DNA of 37,438 bases from Candidatus Fiminaster equi. GTDB lineage: Bacteria; Bacillota_I; Bacilli_A; RFN20; CAG-826. The stretch lies in the NCBI GenBank assembly GCA_018064745.1, contig JAGHUR010000035.1, forward strand, positions 1-37,438. Direction: 5' to 3'. Below are positions 1-9,102 of this stretch, one piece after another; positions within the stretch are counted from its first letter, which is position 1; each line of letters starts with the position of its first letter. The notes under the pieces were generated by a model. It made no database searches, was not told where the DNA came from, and was given only the letters and a program-made list of their open reading frames with translations. The translations under genes were made by a program, and so were the position numbers.

Positions 1-69
1 ATATCGCTAAAATATTTGCTAAATAATTACATTTTTTACTGAAAATTTTCAATTTTGTTTCATAAAATT

Positions 70-99
70 AGATACACCTTGTGTATCTTTTTATTTTTG
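70..99 (+). terminator. Rho-independent terminator of an upstream unit
   Basis: An 8-bp perfect stem (70-77 with 81-88, arms AGATACAC/GTGTATCT, loop CTT) is followed by a T-rich run. It would end a plus-strand transcript from outside the window. I see no coding sequence in bases 1-69. Confidence 0.75.
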
Positions 100-123
100 T
101 AACTGGTTTCATTTTAAAAAACG

Positions 124-152
124 TTGTTTTTTCCACGCGTATTATGTAATAT
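124..152 (+). promoter_or_regulatory. Promoter of the 204 lipoprotein gene with CGYRYAT box
   Basis: A -35 TTGTTT (124-129), a 17-base spacer and a -10 TAATAT (147-152). The spacer holds CGCGTAT (136-142), and ATATGCG at 151-157 is its near-inverted partner. The same box occurs in four other promoters here. The ribosome site AAGGAGG (186-192) lies 11 bases before the ATG. Confidence 0.6.
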
Positions 153-203
153 ATGCGAAATTTACTTCTTGTAAATTAACATTGGAAGGAGGATTTTATT
201 CGT

Positions 204-3200
204 ATGAAAAAATCTAAACTCATTGCAACCGCGATGCTTGCGAGCACATTAGTACTAGCTGGTTGCGATAACGGAAAGAAAGAGTGTAACCACGTTGACG
301 AAAAAGCCCCATGGCATATTTGCGATCTTTGTGGTGAAAAATGTTCCGAACACTCATTTGGTGAATGGAGTCAAAAATCTCCTGCAGACTTCGAACACAA
401 GAAAGTCGAACACAGAGTTTGTTCAATTTGTGGTGAAGAAGAAACAAGAGAAGTTGGCGAAGTTGTACCACATCATTATTCAGACGTCTGGTCACACGAT
501 GACAACAAACACTGGCATGCTTGCACAGATGAAGGCTATGAAAATTTAAAGAAAGATGAAGCCGCTCACTCATTTGGTGAATGGAGTCAAAAATCTCCAG
601 CCGACTTTGAACACAAAGAAGTTCAACACAGATTCTGTTCTGCTTGTGACTACGAAGAAACTAAAGAAGTTGGCGAAGTTGTACCACATCATTATTCAGA
701 TGAATGGTCACACGACGAAAACAAACACTGGCATGCTTGCACAGATGAAGACTATGAAGATTTAAAGAAAGATGAAGCCGCTCACTTTGATGAAAACAAT
801 GATCATAAGTGTGATGACTGTGAATATTTAATGTCTGAACACAAATTCTCAGAAGATTGGTCAAATGATGAAACAAACCATTGGCACGATTGTGAATTTG
901 AAGGCTGTGATGAAGTTTCTGGACTTGCAGAACACACTGATGACAACAAAGATCATAAGTGTGATGACTGTGAATATTTAATGTCTGAACACAAATTCTC
1001 AGAAGATTGGTCATTTGATGCAACAAATCACTGGCACGATTGTGAATTTGAAGGCTGTGATGAAGTCGAAGACTTCGAAGCACACATTTTCAATTCTTGG
1101 ACAGTTAAGACTGCACCAACTTATGAAGCAAGTGGTGTTGAAGCTAGACAATGTAAGATTTGTGGTCATGAGGAAACTAGAGACATTCCACAATTAACAC
1201 ATACTTTTAGTAAAACATTGTTCCAAGGCGAAGATACACACTATTACAAATGCTTAGATGCTGGATTCGATAGCTTAAAGAAAGATGAAGAAGCTCATTC
1301 ATTTGGCGAATGGAAAGTTACTAAAGAAGCTACTTTTGAAGAAGCAGGACTTAAAGAAAGAGTTTGTTCAGCTTGTGGTAAAGTAGAAACAGAAACAATT
1401 TCAAAACTTGAACATAAGTTTAGCGAAGTTTACTCAGCTGATGAATACTCACACTGGCATGCTTGCACCGATGAAGGTTATGAAACTTTAACAACTCCAA
1501 AACAATCACACGTTGATATTGATGGAAATGATATTTGCGATGATTGTGAAAAACCATTAAATCCTGGAGAAGTTACTGGTGTTTCTTTAAGTTCCACAAG
1601 AAGAATTATTGGAAAACAAGAAACAATTATTGTTAAGGCTAATATTACAAAAACTGGATTTTGTGATGGTACACTTGTTTGGACTTTACTTGATAAGAGT
1701 GGAAATCCAATTTCTGGAAATCAAGATACTTGGGCAAAATTAACAGTTATTGATAATGAAACTGCTATGTATGAATGTATTTCAACATCAACAAATACTA
1801 ATGATTTTGCCAATAGATTTGTTAAAGTTGAATTAGCAAGTGACGATTTAGTTACTGATCAAGTGAAAATTATTAGTAGAATTGCACCAGATTCAAGAAC
1901 TAGTGTTTTGAAGTCATTCATGACATCGGTTGATTTTGATTTACCATATAACTGGGCATTTAGACCAACTACCGCTTCAGGTTTCTATACTGAAGGTAAT
2001 AAGTGTGATGCAAGCACAAAAACATCATATTCTGGTACCCCAGATGGTACAAATAAAGAAGTTATTAGTGCATATGATGAATATTTATTAGGTTTTAGAA
2101 ATTTATCACAATACACTGAAAGTGTTGGTACAGAATATGATGATGAAGTAATCTTTACTAAATCTGGTACTAATTATGATTTTGAATTCCATCTTTACAC
2201 AGATGGCGAATGGACATATATTGTTTGTTATAAATTTGATAAACCAGTTAAACCAATTCCAGAATACAATGAATTCCCAATGGACATTGCTATGAAGAAT
2301 GTTGCTGGTCAAATTGCATGTGATATTATTGCTCCAACAGATGTTGATATTTATCAAGTTCCAGAGGGTAGTACCACAATTACAGCATTTGGTGATGCAA
2401 GTAATTACATTGCACAATTAGATGAAGCTGGTTACGTTAAGAAAGTTCAATCTTCAAAAACAACTGCACTTTCTCCTGACGGAACATTACAAGTTGTCAT
2501 AAATGACAAAGGTTCATACTACACAATGGATTTCAGTGCAATGTCAATTCCAAGCGGAACAGATTGGACTGCGAAAGATAAAGAAATGATGTCTACATAT
2601 CTCGGCGAAGTTTTACCTTATGTAAACTACAATTTCGGTGCCTGGTATGATTATTATGACTATGGAGGATATATTTATACATCTTCATCAAGAGTTGGTG
2701 CTCAAGAAGCAGCCAAAGCTGTCTTTGATGCAGAGCCATCATTCGAAGCCTCAGTTGATGGAAGCACATTTGTTTATACAAAATCATTCTCTAAATATGT
2801 AAATATGGTTGTCCAACTCATTTCTGGTGGTCAAATTCATGCATTTGTTGAAAATGCTAGATTATCAACTTGGGAAGCTTCTGATATAGCAGCAGCTGTT
2901 GGCAGCGATGCAAAAGAAGAAGTACCAGTCTTCCAAGAAGAAGGTGCTAAATTTGCCTATGAATTTGGAGAAAATACTGCAACTGTATTTGTGTATACAG
3001 AAAGTTCAGCAGTTTCAATGTTGGATTATAAAGACGTCCTTGCTTTAGCAGGATTTACTTCAAACGATGACACAACATTTAAATCACCAACTGATACATT
3101 AACAATTACAGTTACCAAAGTTGCTAATAAGCAATTTAAGATTGTTGCAAATGGTCATTTACCAGAAGGACAATATAGAGAATTACCAGTTGGCTTAATT

Positions 3201-3773
3201 GCAAAACAACTTAACAATGACGCCGGTTTAGCAGATCTTGCACTTCCAGAAGGAGACTTATTCTTCTATGAAGCAAATGACAGATATCAATGTGATGTTA
3301 CTGTCCTTGAAGGTGGTTCAATGTCAAATTATATCAATGCTCTAGAAGAAAAAGGATTCGCTCTTAAAGATGATGCTTACGAAAAAGAAGGCAACAATAT
3401 TAGTGTTGTTTTATCAGCAGGTGAAGGCGATGTTTATTCAGCACACCTTTCTCTCATTGAAGAACCTCCTCAAAAGGAATGGTCTCAAGATGAACTCAAC
3501 TTTATTTCCGAAAATATGTCTTATAACGACTTCACTTCGACAACTATTCCTTGTCCATCAACATCAAGCAGTACATCTGCTAGTTATTCTTCTTGGACAA
3601 TAACAGTCAATGATGGAAACATTGATGAGTTTGCCGGTCAATTAGAAAATGCTGGCTTTACTGTTGCATATGACAGTTATTGGGAAAGATACAAAATTTC
3701 TGAAGGTAGTTCTTGCTACATGTATTTAACACCAAGCACTGGAACAACATTTGTTATTAGTTGGCAGTATTAA
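204..3773 (+). CDS. Large lipoprotein with His/Cys-rich repeats, an Ig-like region and a repeated C-terminal domain
   Basis: The N-terminus is a lipoprotein signal with lipobox LAGC (lipidated Cys21), so the protein should be anchored outside the membrane. Residues about 28-450 are repeats rich in His, Cys, Trp and acidic residues: CxxC pairs alternate with a WSxDxxxHWHxC motif. Residues about 457-560 look like an Ig-like beta domain. The remainder to residue 1189 contains several similar units of about 100 residues, the last starting at an EWSQDEL motif. CxxC and HWHxC spacing suggests metal (zinc) binding, but this is inference. The next gene is a shorter paralogue with one copy of the His/Cys unit and more copies of the C-terminal unit. 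The start is set by AAGGAGG 11 bases upstream. I do not recognise a characterised family; it could be a metal scavenger or an adhesin. Confidence 0.85.
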   Translation: MKKSKLIATAMLASTLVLAGCDNGKKECNHVDEKAPWHICDLCGEKCSEHSFGEWSQKSPADFEHKKVEHRVCSICGEEETREVGEVVPHHYSDVWSHDDNKHWHACTDEGYENLKKDEAAHSFGEWSQKSPADFEHKEVQHRFCSACDYEETKEVGEVVPHHYSDEWSHDENKHWHACTDEDYEDLKKDEAAHFDENNDHKCDDCEYLMSEHKFSEDWSNDETNHWHDCEFEGCDEVSGLAEHTDDNKDHKCDDCEYLMSEHKFSEDWSFDATNHWHDCEFEGCDEVEDFEAHIFNSWTVKTAPTYEASGVEARQCKICGHEETRDIPQLTHTFSKTLFQGEDTHYYKCLDAGFDSLKKDEEAHSFGEWKVTKEATFEEAGLKERVCSACGKVETETISKLEHKFSEVYSADEYSHWHACTDEGYETLTTPKQSHVDIDGNDICDDCEKPLNPGEVTGVSLSSTRRIIGKQETIIVKANITKTGFCDGTLVWTLLDKSGNPISGNQDTWAKLTVIDNETAMYECISTSTNTNDFANRFVKVELASDDLVTDQVKIISRIAPDSRTSVLKSFMTSVDFDLPYNWAFRPTTASGFYTEGNKCDASTKTSYSGTPDGTNKEVISAYDEYLLGFRNLSQYTESVGTEYDDEVIFTKSGTNYDFEFHLYTDGEWTYIVCYKFDKPVKPIPEYNEFPMDIAMKNVAGQIACDIIAPTDVDIYQVPEGSTTITAFGDASNYIAQLDEAGYVKKVQSSKTTALSPDGTLQVVINDKGSYYTMDFSAMSIPSGTDWTAKDKEMMSTYLGEVLPYVNYNFGAWYDYYDYGGYIYTSSSRVGAQEAAKAVFDAEPSFEASVDGSTFVYTKSFSKYVNMVVQLISGGQIHAFVENARLSTWEASDIAAAVGSDAKEEVPVFQEEGAKFAYEFGENTATVFVYTESSAVSMLDYKDVLALAGFTSNDDTTFKSPTDTLTITVTKVANKQFKIVANGHLPEGQYRELPVGLIAKQLNNDAGLADLALPEGDLFFYEANDRYQCDVTVLEGGSMSNYINALEEKGFALKDDAYEKEGNNISVVLSAGEGDVYSAHLSLIEEPPQKEWSQDELNFISENMSYNDFTSTTIPCPSTSSSTSASYSSWTITVNDGNIDEFAGQLENAGFTVAYDSYWERYKISEGSSCYMYLTPSTGTTFVISWQY
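351..782 (+). repeat. Tandem repeat, two 216-base units inside the lipoprotein gene
   Basis: Units 351-566 and 567-782 are adjacent, in frame (72 codons each) and closely similar. Both begin CACTCATTTGGTGAATGGAG. A diverged partial copy starts near 1297. In-frame units of this identity can expand or contract by recombination without breaking the protein. Confidence 0.85.
801..1100 (+). repeat. Tandem repeat, two 150-base units inside the lipoprotein gene
   Basis: Units 801-950 and 951-1100 are offset by exactly 150 bases (50 codons). The first 63 bases of each (801-863 and 951-1013) are identical; the rest differs at scattered positions. Each encodes an HKCDDCEYLMSEHKF block followed by an HWHDCEFEGC block. 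Confidence 0.85.
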
Positions 3774-3783
3774 AATTAATCAT

Positions 3784-3817
3784 AAAAACGTGAACTCGAA
3801 AGGGTCCGCGTTTTTTT
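3784..3817 (+). terminator. Rho-independent terminator after the 204 gene
   Basis: A 14-base stem with one mismatch and some G-T pairs (3784-3797 with 3802-3815) is closed by a GAAA tetraloop and ends in seven T. It starts 10 bases after the stop codon. Confidence 0.85.
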
Positions 3818-3842
3818 ATTTATTTTGATGACTTTGTCAAAC

Positions 3843-3871
3843 TTGTAAATAAACGCACATAATGATAAAAT
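3843..3871 (+). promoter_or_regulatory. Promoter of the 3882 lipoprotein gene, leaderless type, with CGYRYAT box
   Basis: TTGTAA (3843-3848), a 17-base spacer and TAAAAT (3866-3871). The -10 ends 10 bases before the ATG, so the mRNA would start at or just before the start codon. No Shine-Dalgarno sequence is present. CGCACAT (3854-3860) lies in the spacer. Confidence 0.6.
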
Positions 3872-3881
3872 ATCACACGTT

Positions 3882-6455
3882 ATGAAAAAGCATTTAGGAT
3901 TACTTATTTCATTATTAGCAATTTCATTGCTTAGTGGTTGTGGTGCCGAGCATCAGCACACTTTTTCTGATGCTTGGAGTCATGATGATTATAAGCACTG
4001 GCACGCTGCTACATGTGAACACACTGATTTAAGAGATTCTGAAGGTGAACATAAAGACCAAAACAAAAATGGTCTTTGTGATGTTTGTAATGCTGGAATA
4101 GTTATTGGATGGTCTGAAGAAGAACTTAATGTTCTCAAGAATCATCTTTATGATTTCAAGCTTTTGTTCATTGAAAATAATAAAGTTTCTTATGACATAT
4201 CTACTGATAGCGTTATTTTAGAAAATGAATTAATTGATTTAGAAACATTCAATGGTTATGTTAACAGTTACGTTTCTCTTGGTTTTACCAAGGAAAATGG
4301 ACCACGTGAAAATACATACATTCTCATTAAGGATGTTGAAACAGAGCAAGGCACAAGAACAATTCGCATTGATATTTTTCTTAACCAATCAAAAATGACA
4401 GGAGTTTGTTATGATCCTTACATTTATGAATGGCCTGCAGAATTAATTGAATATTTCTTAGATGAGTATTTCTATTTAGACCCAGGAATCAGTGTTCCGA
4501 AGGTAGATGCAAGTAGATACTATGTTGATACTGGCTATATTGGAAAGAAAGAAAGTCTCATTGTTTGTTCTAAAACAAAAACTAACATTGAAGAATCATA
4601 TAAACAAAAACTCATTGAACAAGGTTTAAGTATTTCTGACACCAGAGATGAAGATGGTTATTTTGTTGGTGTTGACGACAAACAAATTATTAAGTTTTTG
4701 TTTAAATATAACGAAAATACTGGGGTTTTCACGATTGAATTTGCAGAAAACGAGAATAGTTGGCCATCATTTGCAATTGATGAAATAATTAAAAAATTAC
4801 TTCCAGAAAGTGATACAAAAATCCCTGCAGTAATTGGTGCAGATTCTTATGAACTTATTGAATCTTCATTTGATTATTATGGTTATTATTCTGTTCTTTG
4901 TGAATCAAGTAAAGATTTAACAGCATCTTATGAAGAAGCGTTAGAAGATGCTAATTACACAATTTATAACGACCAAAAGAATCTAGCATTCAACTATGTT
5001 GCAATTTCTGAAAATAACGATTTATTACTTCAATATGTTTATATGGTAGTGGAATCACAAATTGGTGGTCCAGACTATAAACATTTTGATGTTTTGTTTG
5101 AACCTTTCTATCCACATAGTGATGCTGCAATTGCTAATGGACTTCAAAGAATCAACAAAGGTACAGAAACTGTTTTACCAGCATATCCTGGCTTAGGAGA
5201 GAAAATTGGTTTCTCTGACACAAATAAATACATGACTATTGAAATTCAATCATGTAATCGTGATTCATTAGAAACATATCTTGAAATACTTGATGCTACT
5301 TGGTCAGTTAAAGCATTAGAACCACAAGTTTATAGTTATGAAGCAATTTCTCCAGATAGAGATATTAGACTTGAGTCTTCATATCAAAATGGAAGAATTA
5401 TTTTGACATTAAGTGCATACGAAGACCCATATTCAGAATGGCCAGTTGAGGGCATTAAAGAAATTTGTAATACATTAGGCCTTGAGGGAACAGTTCCTGA
5501 ATTTGAAGGAGCCTTTGGCTTTGATTATTTAAACGACGATTATCGTCATGATGTTGTTTGCATTGTCAAACCTCGTATGGAACCAGAATTACTTAACGCT
5601 TACATTAATAAGCTTGAAGGCTTAGGTTATAAGTATCTCACCATAGGTGATTCTTCCTATTATATTGAACTTGGCACCAATCTTGGAATTCATGCATACT
5701 TTGAAAGAGTTGGCAGTGGTTATATCTTCATCGAACTTATGGAAGGTGATGGCCACGAATATAGCATTGATGCTAGAAACGAATTCATTTATTGGAAGGA
5801 TTCCTACAACGTTAAATCTAATGTTGAAATTCCGGGAATTGATTTAGATGAAAGTGTTGGAGATGTTGTAATCAGTAAAGACGCTGGTGAATCACACGAA
5901 GGTTATTATACACTCAACATTAATGTTGAAATAACTGATGGTGAAGTTAGTGATGCAATCAAAGAAGTAACAGATCTCTTCAAAGAAGATGGCTGGATAC
6001 TCTCAGATAACGATAATAATTATCACAAACACATCTTATGGATGAATGCATTTGAAGATAATGGAAACTTATCAATTGTCTTCTGCGCACCAATTCTCGA
6101 AAACAACCTTGAGAATTTAATTAAAGCATTTATCTTTGATGAAGGTTTCTTGGAATTTATCAATGTTCCTGACACTATTCCTGTAGAAGATGAATACGAT
6201 TTACAAGTCAGTGAATATGACGTTGACTATTGTAAGATGACTGCCACAATGGAATTTGATGATCATGCGAAAGCAAGTGGTGCAAAAGCAGTTGTAAAAC
6301 AAGCATTCCTTGATTGTGGCTGGGTTACTGTGATTAATAAAGACGGCACTGAATCATTAGTGGATGACAAAGTATGGTCAATGTTTAAGTTAGATTTATT
6401 ACTTGATGATGATTCTGATAAAATCACAGTTAAGATGTCTAGTACACTCTTCTAA
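3882..6455 (+). CDS. Lipoprotein paralogous to the preceding one, with tandem repeat domains
   Basis: Lipobox LLSGC predicts lipidation at Cys20. Directly after it is one His/Cys unit (HTFSDAWSHDDYKHWHAATC, then CDVC near residue 68), homologous by eye to the repeats of the upstream gene. The rest of the 857 residues is built from repeated units of about 110-150 residues. Each has a W-P/S-x-E start, an aromatic-rich middle, and a helix ending in L-x-x-x-G-(F/Y/W) as in KLEGLGYKYL. The same unit closes the upstream protein, so the pair arose by duplication with different expansion of the two repeat types. It has its own promoter and terminator. No enzyme motif is visible; the function is unknown, probably a surface binding protein. 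Confidence 0.85.
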   Translation: MKKHLGLLISLLAISLLSGCGAEHQHTFSDAWSHDDYKHWHAATCEHTDLRDSEGEHKDQNKNGLCDVCNAGIVIGWSEEELNVLKNHLYDFKLLFIENNKVSYDISTDSVILENELIDLETFNGYVNSYVSLGFTKENGPRENTYILIKDVETEQGTRTIRIDIFLNQSKMTGVCYDPYIYEWPAELIEYFLDEYFYLDPGISVPKVDASRYYVDTGYIGKKESLIVCSKTKTNIEESYKQKLIEQGLSISDTRDEDGYFVGVDDKQIIKFLFKYNENTGVFTIEFAENENSWPSFAIDEIIKKLLPESDTKIPAVIGADSYELIESSFDYYGYYSVLCESSKDLTASYEEALEDANYTIYNDQKNLAFNYVAISENNDLLLQYVYMVVESQIGGPDYKHFDVLFEPFYPHSDAAIANGLQRINKGTETVLPAYPGLGEKIGFSDTNKYMTIEIQSCNRDSLETYLEILDATWSVKALEPQVYSYEAISPDRDIRLESSYQNGRIILTLSAYEDPYSEWPVEGIKEICNTLGLEGTVPEFEGAFGFDYLNDDYRHDVVCIVKPRMEPELLNAYINKLEGLGYKYLTIGDSSYYIELGTNLGIHAYFERVGSGYIFIELMEGDGHEYSIDARNEFIYWKDSYNVKSNVEIPGIDLDESVGDVVISKDAGESHEGYYTLNINVEITDGEVSDAIKEVTDLFKEDGWILSDNDNNYHKHILWMNAFEDNGNLSIVFCAPILENNLENLIKAFIFDEGFLEFINVPDTIPVEDEYDLQVSEYDVDYCKMTATMEFDDHAKASGAKAVVKQAFLDCGWVTVINKDGTESLVDDKVWSMFKLDLLLDDDSDKITVKMSSTLF

Positions 6456-6468
6456 TTAACTTAAAATT

Positions 6469-6505
6469 AAAAGCGCGGGATTAACTGCAATTCCCGCGCT
6501 TTTTT
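6469..6505. terminator. Bidirectional terminator between convergent genes
   Basis: Stem GCGCGGGA (6473-6480) pairs with TCCCGCGC (6492-6499), with flanking A and T runs on both sides (AAAA 6469-6472, TTTTTT 6500-6505). It can serve the plus-strand lipoprotein and the minus-strand phosphatase, whose stop is at 6530. Confidence 0.85.
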
Positions 6506-6529
6506 GTTGAAATCTATGTGTTTTCTCGG

Positions 6530-8995
6530 TTATTTCTTATAACCATCGAATCTGAATGCGACCATTGTAATGTCATCAAATTGAGCTGCGCCATCAGCGA
6601 ATTTAACGCATTCATCATAGACATATTCACAAAGTTCTTTACAAGAAGCAAACTCTTTAGCGTTAAGAATATTTTGAAGTCTTTCTTCACCAAGTTGTTC
6701 ACCTGTTGTGTTAACACCTTCGGTAACGCCATCAGTGTAAAGATAGACGACATCGCCAATTTCGAGTTTAAGTTTATTGATGCCATAAGGCATTCCATCC
6801 ATAGCTGCAAGGACTAAATTGACTGGTGCTCTTAAATATTCGAATTTGCCATTTTTGTGTTTAATGAGTGGTGGATTGTGTCCGCCATTAGCAAATGTTA
6901 ATTCACCATTAGTTAAGTCAACGCTTGCAGACCAAGCAGTAACAAACATGCCAGCTTCGTTACCTTCACAAAGTGTATCATTACCTTTGCTAAAGGCTTC
7001 ATTAATTGGCATATTAGTTTGAGCAAGTGATTTAAGAATACTCTTAGCACGCATCATAAACAATGCAGCTGGAATTCCTTTTCCAGAAACGTCAGCAATA
7101 GTGAAGTGGAAGTGTTCTTGATTTGAGAAGTAGAAATCGTAGAAGTCTCCACCAACTTCTTTAGCAGCGTGCATAGATGCGTAGATATCGAATTCTTTAC
7201 GATCCGGGAATGCAGGGAATGTTGATGGAAGAACTGCTGTTTGAATGGCTTTAGCCATTGCAAGTTCTTCATCAATACGTTTATTTGCTGCATCAATGTA
7301 ACCTTTTAAGGCATCGACTGTTTCGTTAATATCTTTAGACAAGACTTTGAATTCGGTAATGTTTCCGCCTTCAACAATTGTGTCTAATTTACCTGCTGTA
7401 ATCTTAGCAAGTGATTCGTTTGTCATTTCAATACGATCAATAACTAGTTTCTTTACAAGAACGTAAATTGTAACGAAGAACAAACCAAAGACGATAACTT
7501 CAAGGAATGTATTAATGAATACAGAAATATTACGGCTCAGGTCAGCTTCTGATGTTGGAATAAGAGAAATAGTGAAGTGAGCATCTTCGAATATGTATTG
7601 TGCGTAATAAGTAGTACCATTCATTTGAACAGTGAATGTGCTGAGATTTTTGTTTTTATAAATGCCTTCCTGCAAAGCAGAGAAGTCTTCAGGTAATTTA
7701 AAATCGATGCCTTTAGAAATAAGTCTATAGTTATCGTTTAGGACAAGTAATGAACCTGAGTTTCCAATCTTTTTATATAAAGCAATATTTTCAAGTAATC
7801 TAGCAACTCCAGCCTTATCATAACCACATTGGATAAAACCTTGTTCTTCAACTCCGTCTTTATCAAAAGTAAATCTAATTCCGACATATTTTCTTTGTTC
7901 GCCAATAGTTTCATCGGCAGGAGTTCTGAAGTTTTGTACATAAGTTTCAGGACCACCAGGTTGCAATAAACATGTAAATTCAATTGATTGTTCGTTATCA
8001 TAGAAGTTAAATGTGCCTTCATCGTATTTTGGTTCACTAGAGTGCCAAATATAACCGTCGTGGTCAACAACGTTGATTTCAACTAATCCTTCATTGTTAC
8101 AGATATCAGTTAAACCACTTTGTGTAATCTTATGAGGATAATTTGTGAGGGAATCACGAATTTTGCTCATAGATTGAACAGTTTTGTTTGCAACTTCGTT
8201 GGCTGTTTCAGTAATAGCATATTTTAAGTCGTTATCTCTTTGTTTGGTGGACATATTGCTATCAAACAAAAAAACAAAAGTTGACGAAAGTATGAATGCA
8301 ATAAAAGTCAAGGTTGATAAGGTGTATGTAAATCTACTAGTTAAAGATTTCAAATCAGGCTTTTTAAAAAATATTTTTCCACGTTCAAGAACGCCTTTAA
8401 TGAGTAAAGCAAGCAGCACTGCAACAGAGTTTGCAATTAGCATTGGTGCAGTACAAGTAGCGATAACTTCATAAGCTTTTTGATATTCGTTGGCTTTTAT
8501 AACGAAAACCATTAATAAATGGAAGACTTCAATTATTAAACCAGTAAAGAAACCAGAAAAAACTCCAGGTCTTTTATTTTCAAACGCAAAGTGTCTAATA
8601 AGCGCCGAGAATACACCTGCTAAAAATGTAGAGATTGAACAAGCAATAACTGTAAAACCAAAGTTAGTTGGATCAACAATTCCAACAATCATTCTTTCAA
8701 GGCCGCCAATCGTGCCTGCGATAATACCTGCTGGTGAGCCAAAGATTAAACCACCAATAATAACGGCAGCATCTCTAGCGTTTGCTGGGTAGGAGTGATC
8801 AAATCCAACGTTATATTGAATTGCCCAGTGAGTTCCAACGATTGCAAGACCACCAAAAACAACACCAAAAATGACTTGTTTTGGCCAATAAGGTATCTTT
8901 TTAAATTTTGTTAATTTTTCCAAATAATGGAAAATGACTGTTGCTAGAACAGGTAATAAAGCAGCAGCTGTTAATTTAAGTACTGATAACCACAT
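6530..8995 (-). CDS. SpoIIE/RsbU-type PP2C serine phosphatase with 5TMR-LYT membrane sensor
   Basis: The 821-residue protein begins with a 5TMR-LYT-like membrane domain (residues about 1-205, with NARDAAVIIGGLIFG near 72). Next are a transmembrane helix at 225-245, an extracytoplasmic Cache-like sensor at about 246-485, a second helix at about 492-515 and a HAMP-like linker. A PP2C domain of the SpoIIE class spans about 600-818. Metal and catalytic motifs are present: GGDFYDF (615-621), DVSGKG (635-640), YTDG (753-756) and DDIT (807-810), so it should be active. Family members dephosphorylate anti-sigma-factor antagonists, but no RsbV/RsbW-like partner is encoded nearby. The gene is monocistronic, divergent from the ABC exporter, and has a leaderless promoter. 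Confidence 0.92.
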   Translation of the reverse strand: MWLSVLKLTAAALLPVLATVIFHYLEKLTKFKKIPYWPKQVIFGVVFGGLAIVGTHWAIQYNVGFDHSYPANARDAAVIIGGLIFGSPAGIIAGTIGGLERMIVGIVDPTNFGFTVIACSISTFLAGVFSALIRHFAFENKRPGVFSGFFTGLIIEVFHLLMVFVIKANEYQKAYEVIATCTAPMLIANSVAVLLALLIKGVLERGKIFFKKPDLKSLTSRFTYTLSTLTFIAFILSSTFVFLFDSNMSTKQRDNDLKYAITETANEVANKTVQSMSKIRDSLTNYPHKITQSGLTDICNNEGLVEINVVDHDGYIWHSSEPKYDEGTFNFYDNEQSIEFTCLLQPGGPETYVQNFRTPADETIGEQRKYVGIRFTFDKDGVEEQGFIQCGYDKAGVARLLENIALYKKIGNSGSLLVLNDNYRLISKGIDFKLPEDFSALQEGIYKNKNLSTFTVQMNGTTYYAQYIFEDAHFTISLIPTSEADLSRNISVFINTFLEVIVFGLFFVTIYVLVKKLVIDRIEMTNESLAKITAGKLDTIVEGGNITEFKVLSKDINETVDALKGYIDAANKRIDEELAMAKAIQTAVLPSTFPAFPDRKEFDIYASMHAAKEVGGDFYDFYFSNQEHFHFTIADVSGKGIPAALFMMRAKSILKSLAQTNMPINEAFSKGNDTLCEGNEAGMFVTAWSASVDLTNGELTFANGGHNPPLIKHKNGKFEYLRAPVNLVLAAMDGMPYGINKLKLEIGDVVYLYTDGVTEGVNTTGEQLGEERLQNILNAKEFASCKELCEYVYDECVKFADGAAQFDDITMVAFRFDGYKK

Positions 8996-9006
8996 AGTTG
9001 CATAAA

Positions 9007-9035
9007 ATTATATGCAAATTGAGATTTGCTTACAA
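9007..9035 (-). promoter_or_regulatory. Promoter of the phosphatase gene with a palindrome in its spacer
   Basis: On the minus strand, TTGTAA (9035-9030), 17 bases, TATAAT (9012-9007). The spacer is almost wholly a perfect inverted repeat GCAAAT-N4-ATTTGC (9014-9029), an operator-like arrangement. The -10 is 11 bases from the ATG (first base 8995), so the transcript is nearly leaderless, and there is no Shine-Dalgarno. Confidence 0.7.
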
Positions 9036-9065
9036 TAATAAAATTATTATTAGGAAAATTAGCAC

Positions 9066-9094
9066 TTACTTTTTCTTATTAAAGAAACTATAAT
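9066..9094 (+). promoter_or_regulatory. Promoter of the ABC exporter gene, leaderless type
   Basis: TATAAT (9089-9094) ends only eight bases before the ATG at 9103, with a weak -35 TTACTT (9066-9071) at 17-base spacing. No Shine-Dalgarno is present. Confidence 0.55.
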
Positions 9095-9102
9095 ACTTTG
9101 GT

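Noticed and set aside
1-69. End of an upstream coding gene
   Set aside because: Stops occur early in each frame and nothing recognisable is encoded; only the terminator at 70-99 points to an upstream unit.
661-1083. Minus-strand open frame within the lipoprotein gene
   Set aside because: It is the antisense of the repeats; His/Leu-rich translation is a by-product of the Glu/His codons, and it has no ribosome site.
351-1100. CRISPR-like array
   Set aside because: The repeats are long, adjacent without spacers, in frame, and encode protein repeats.
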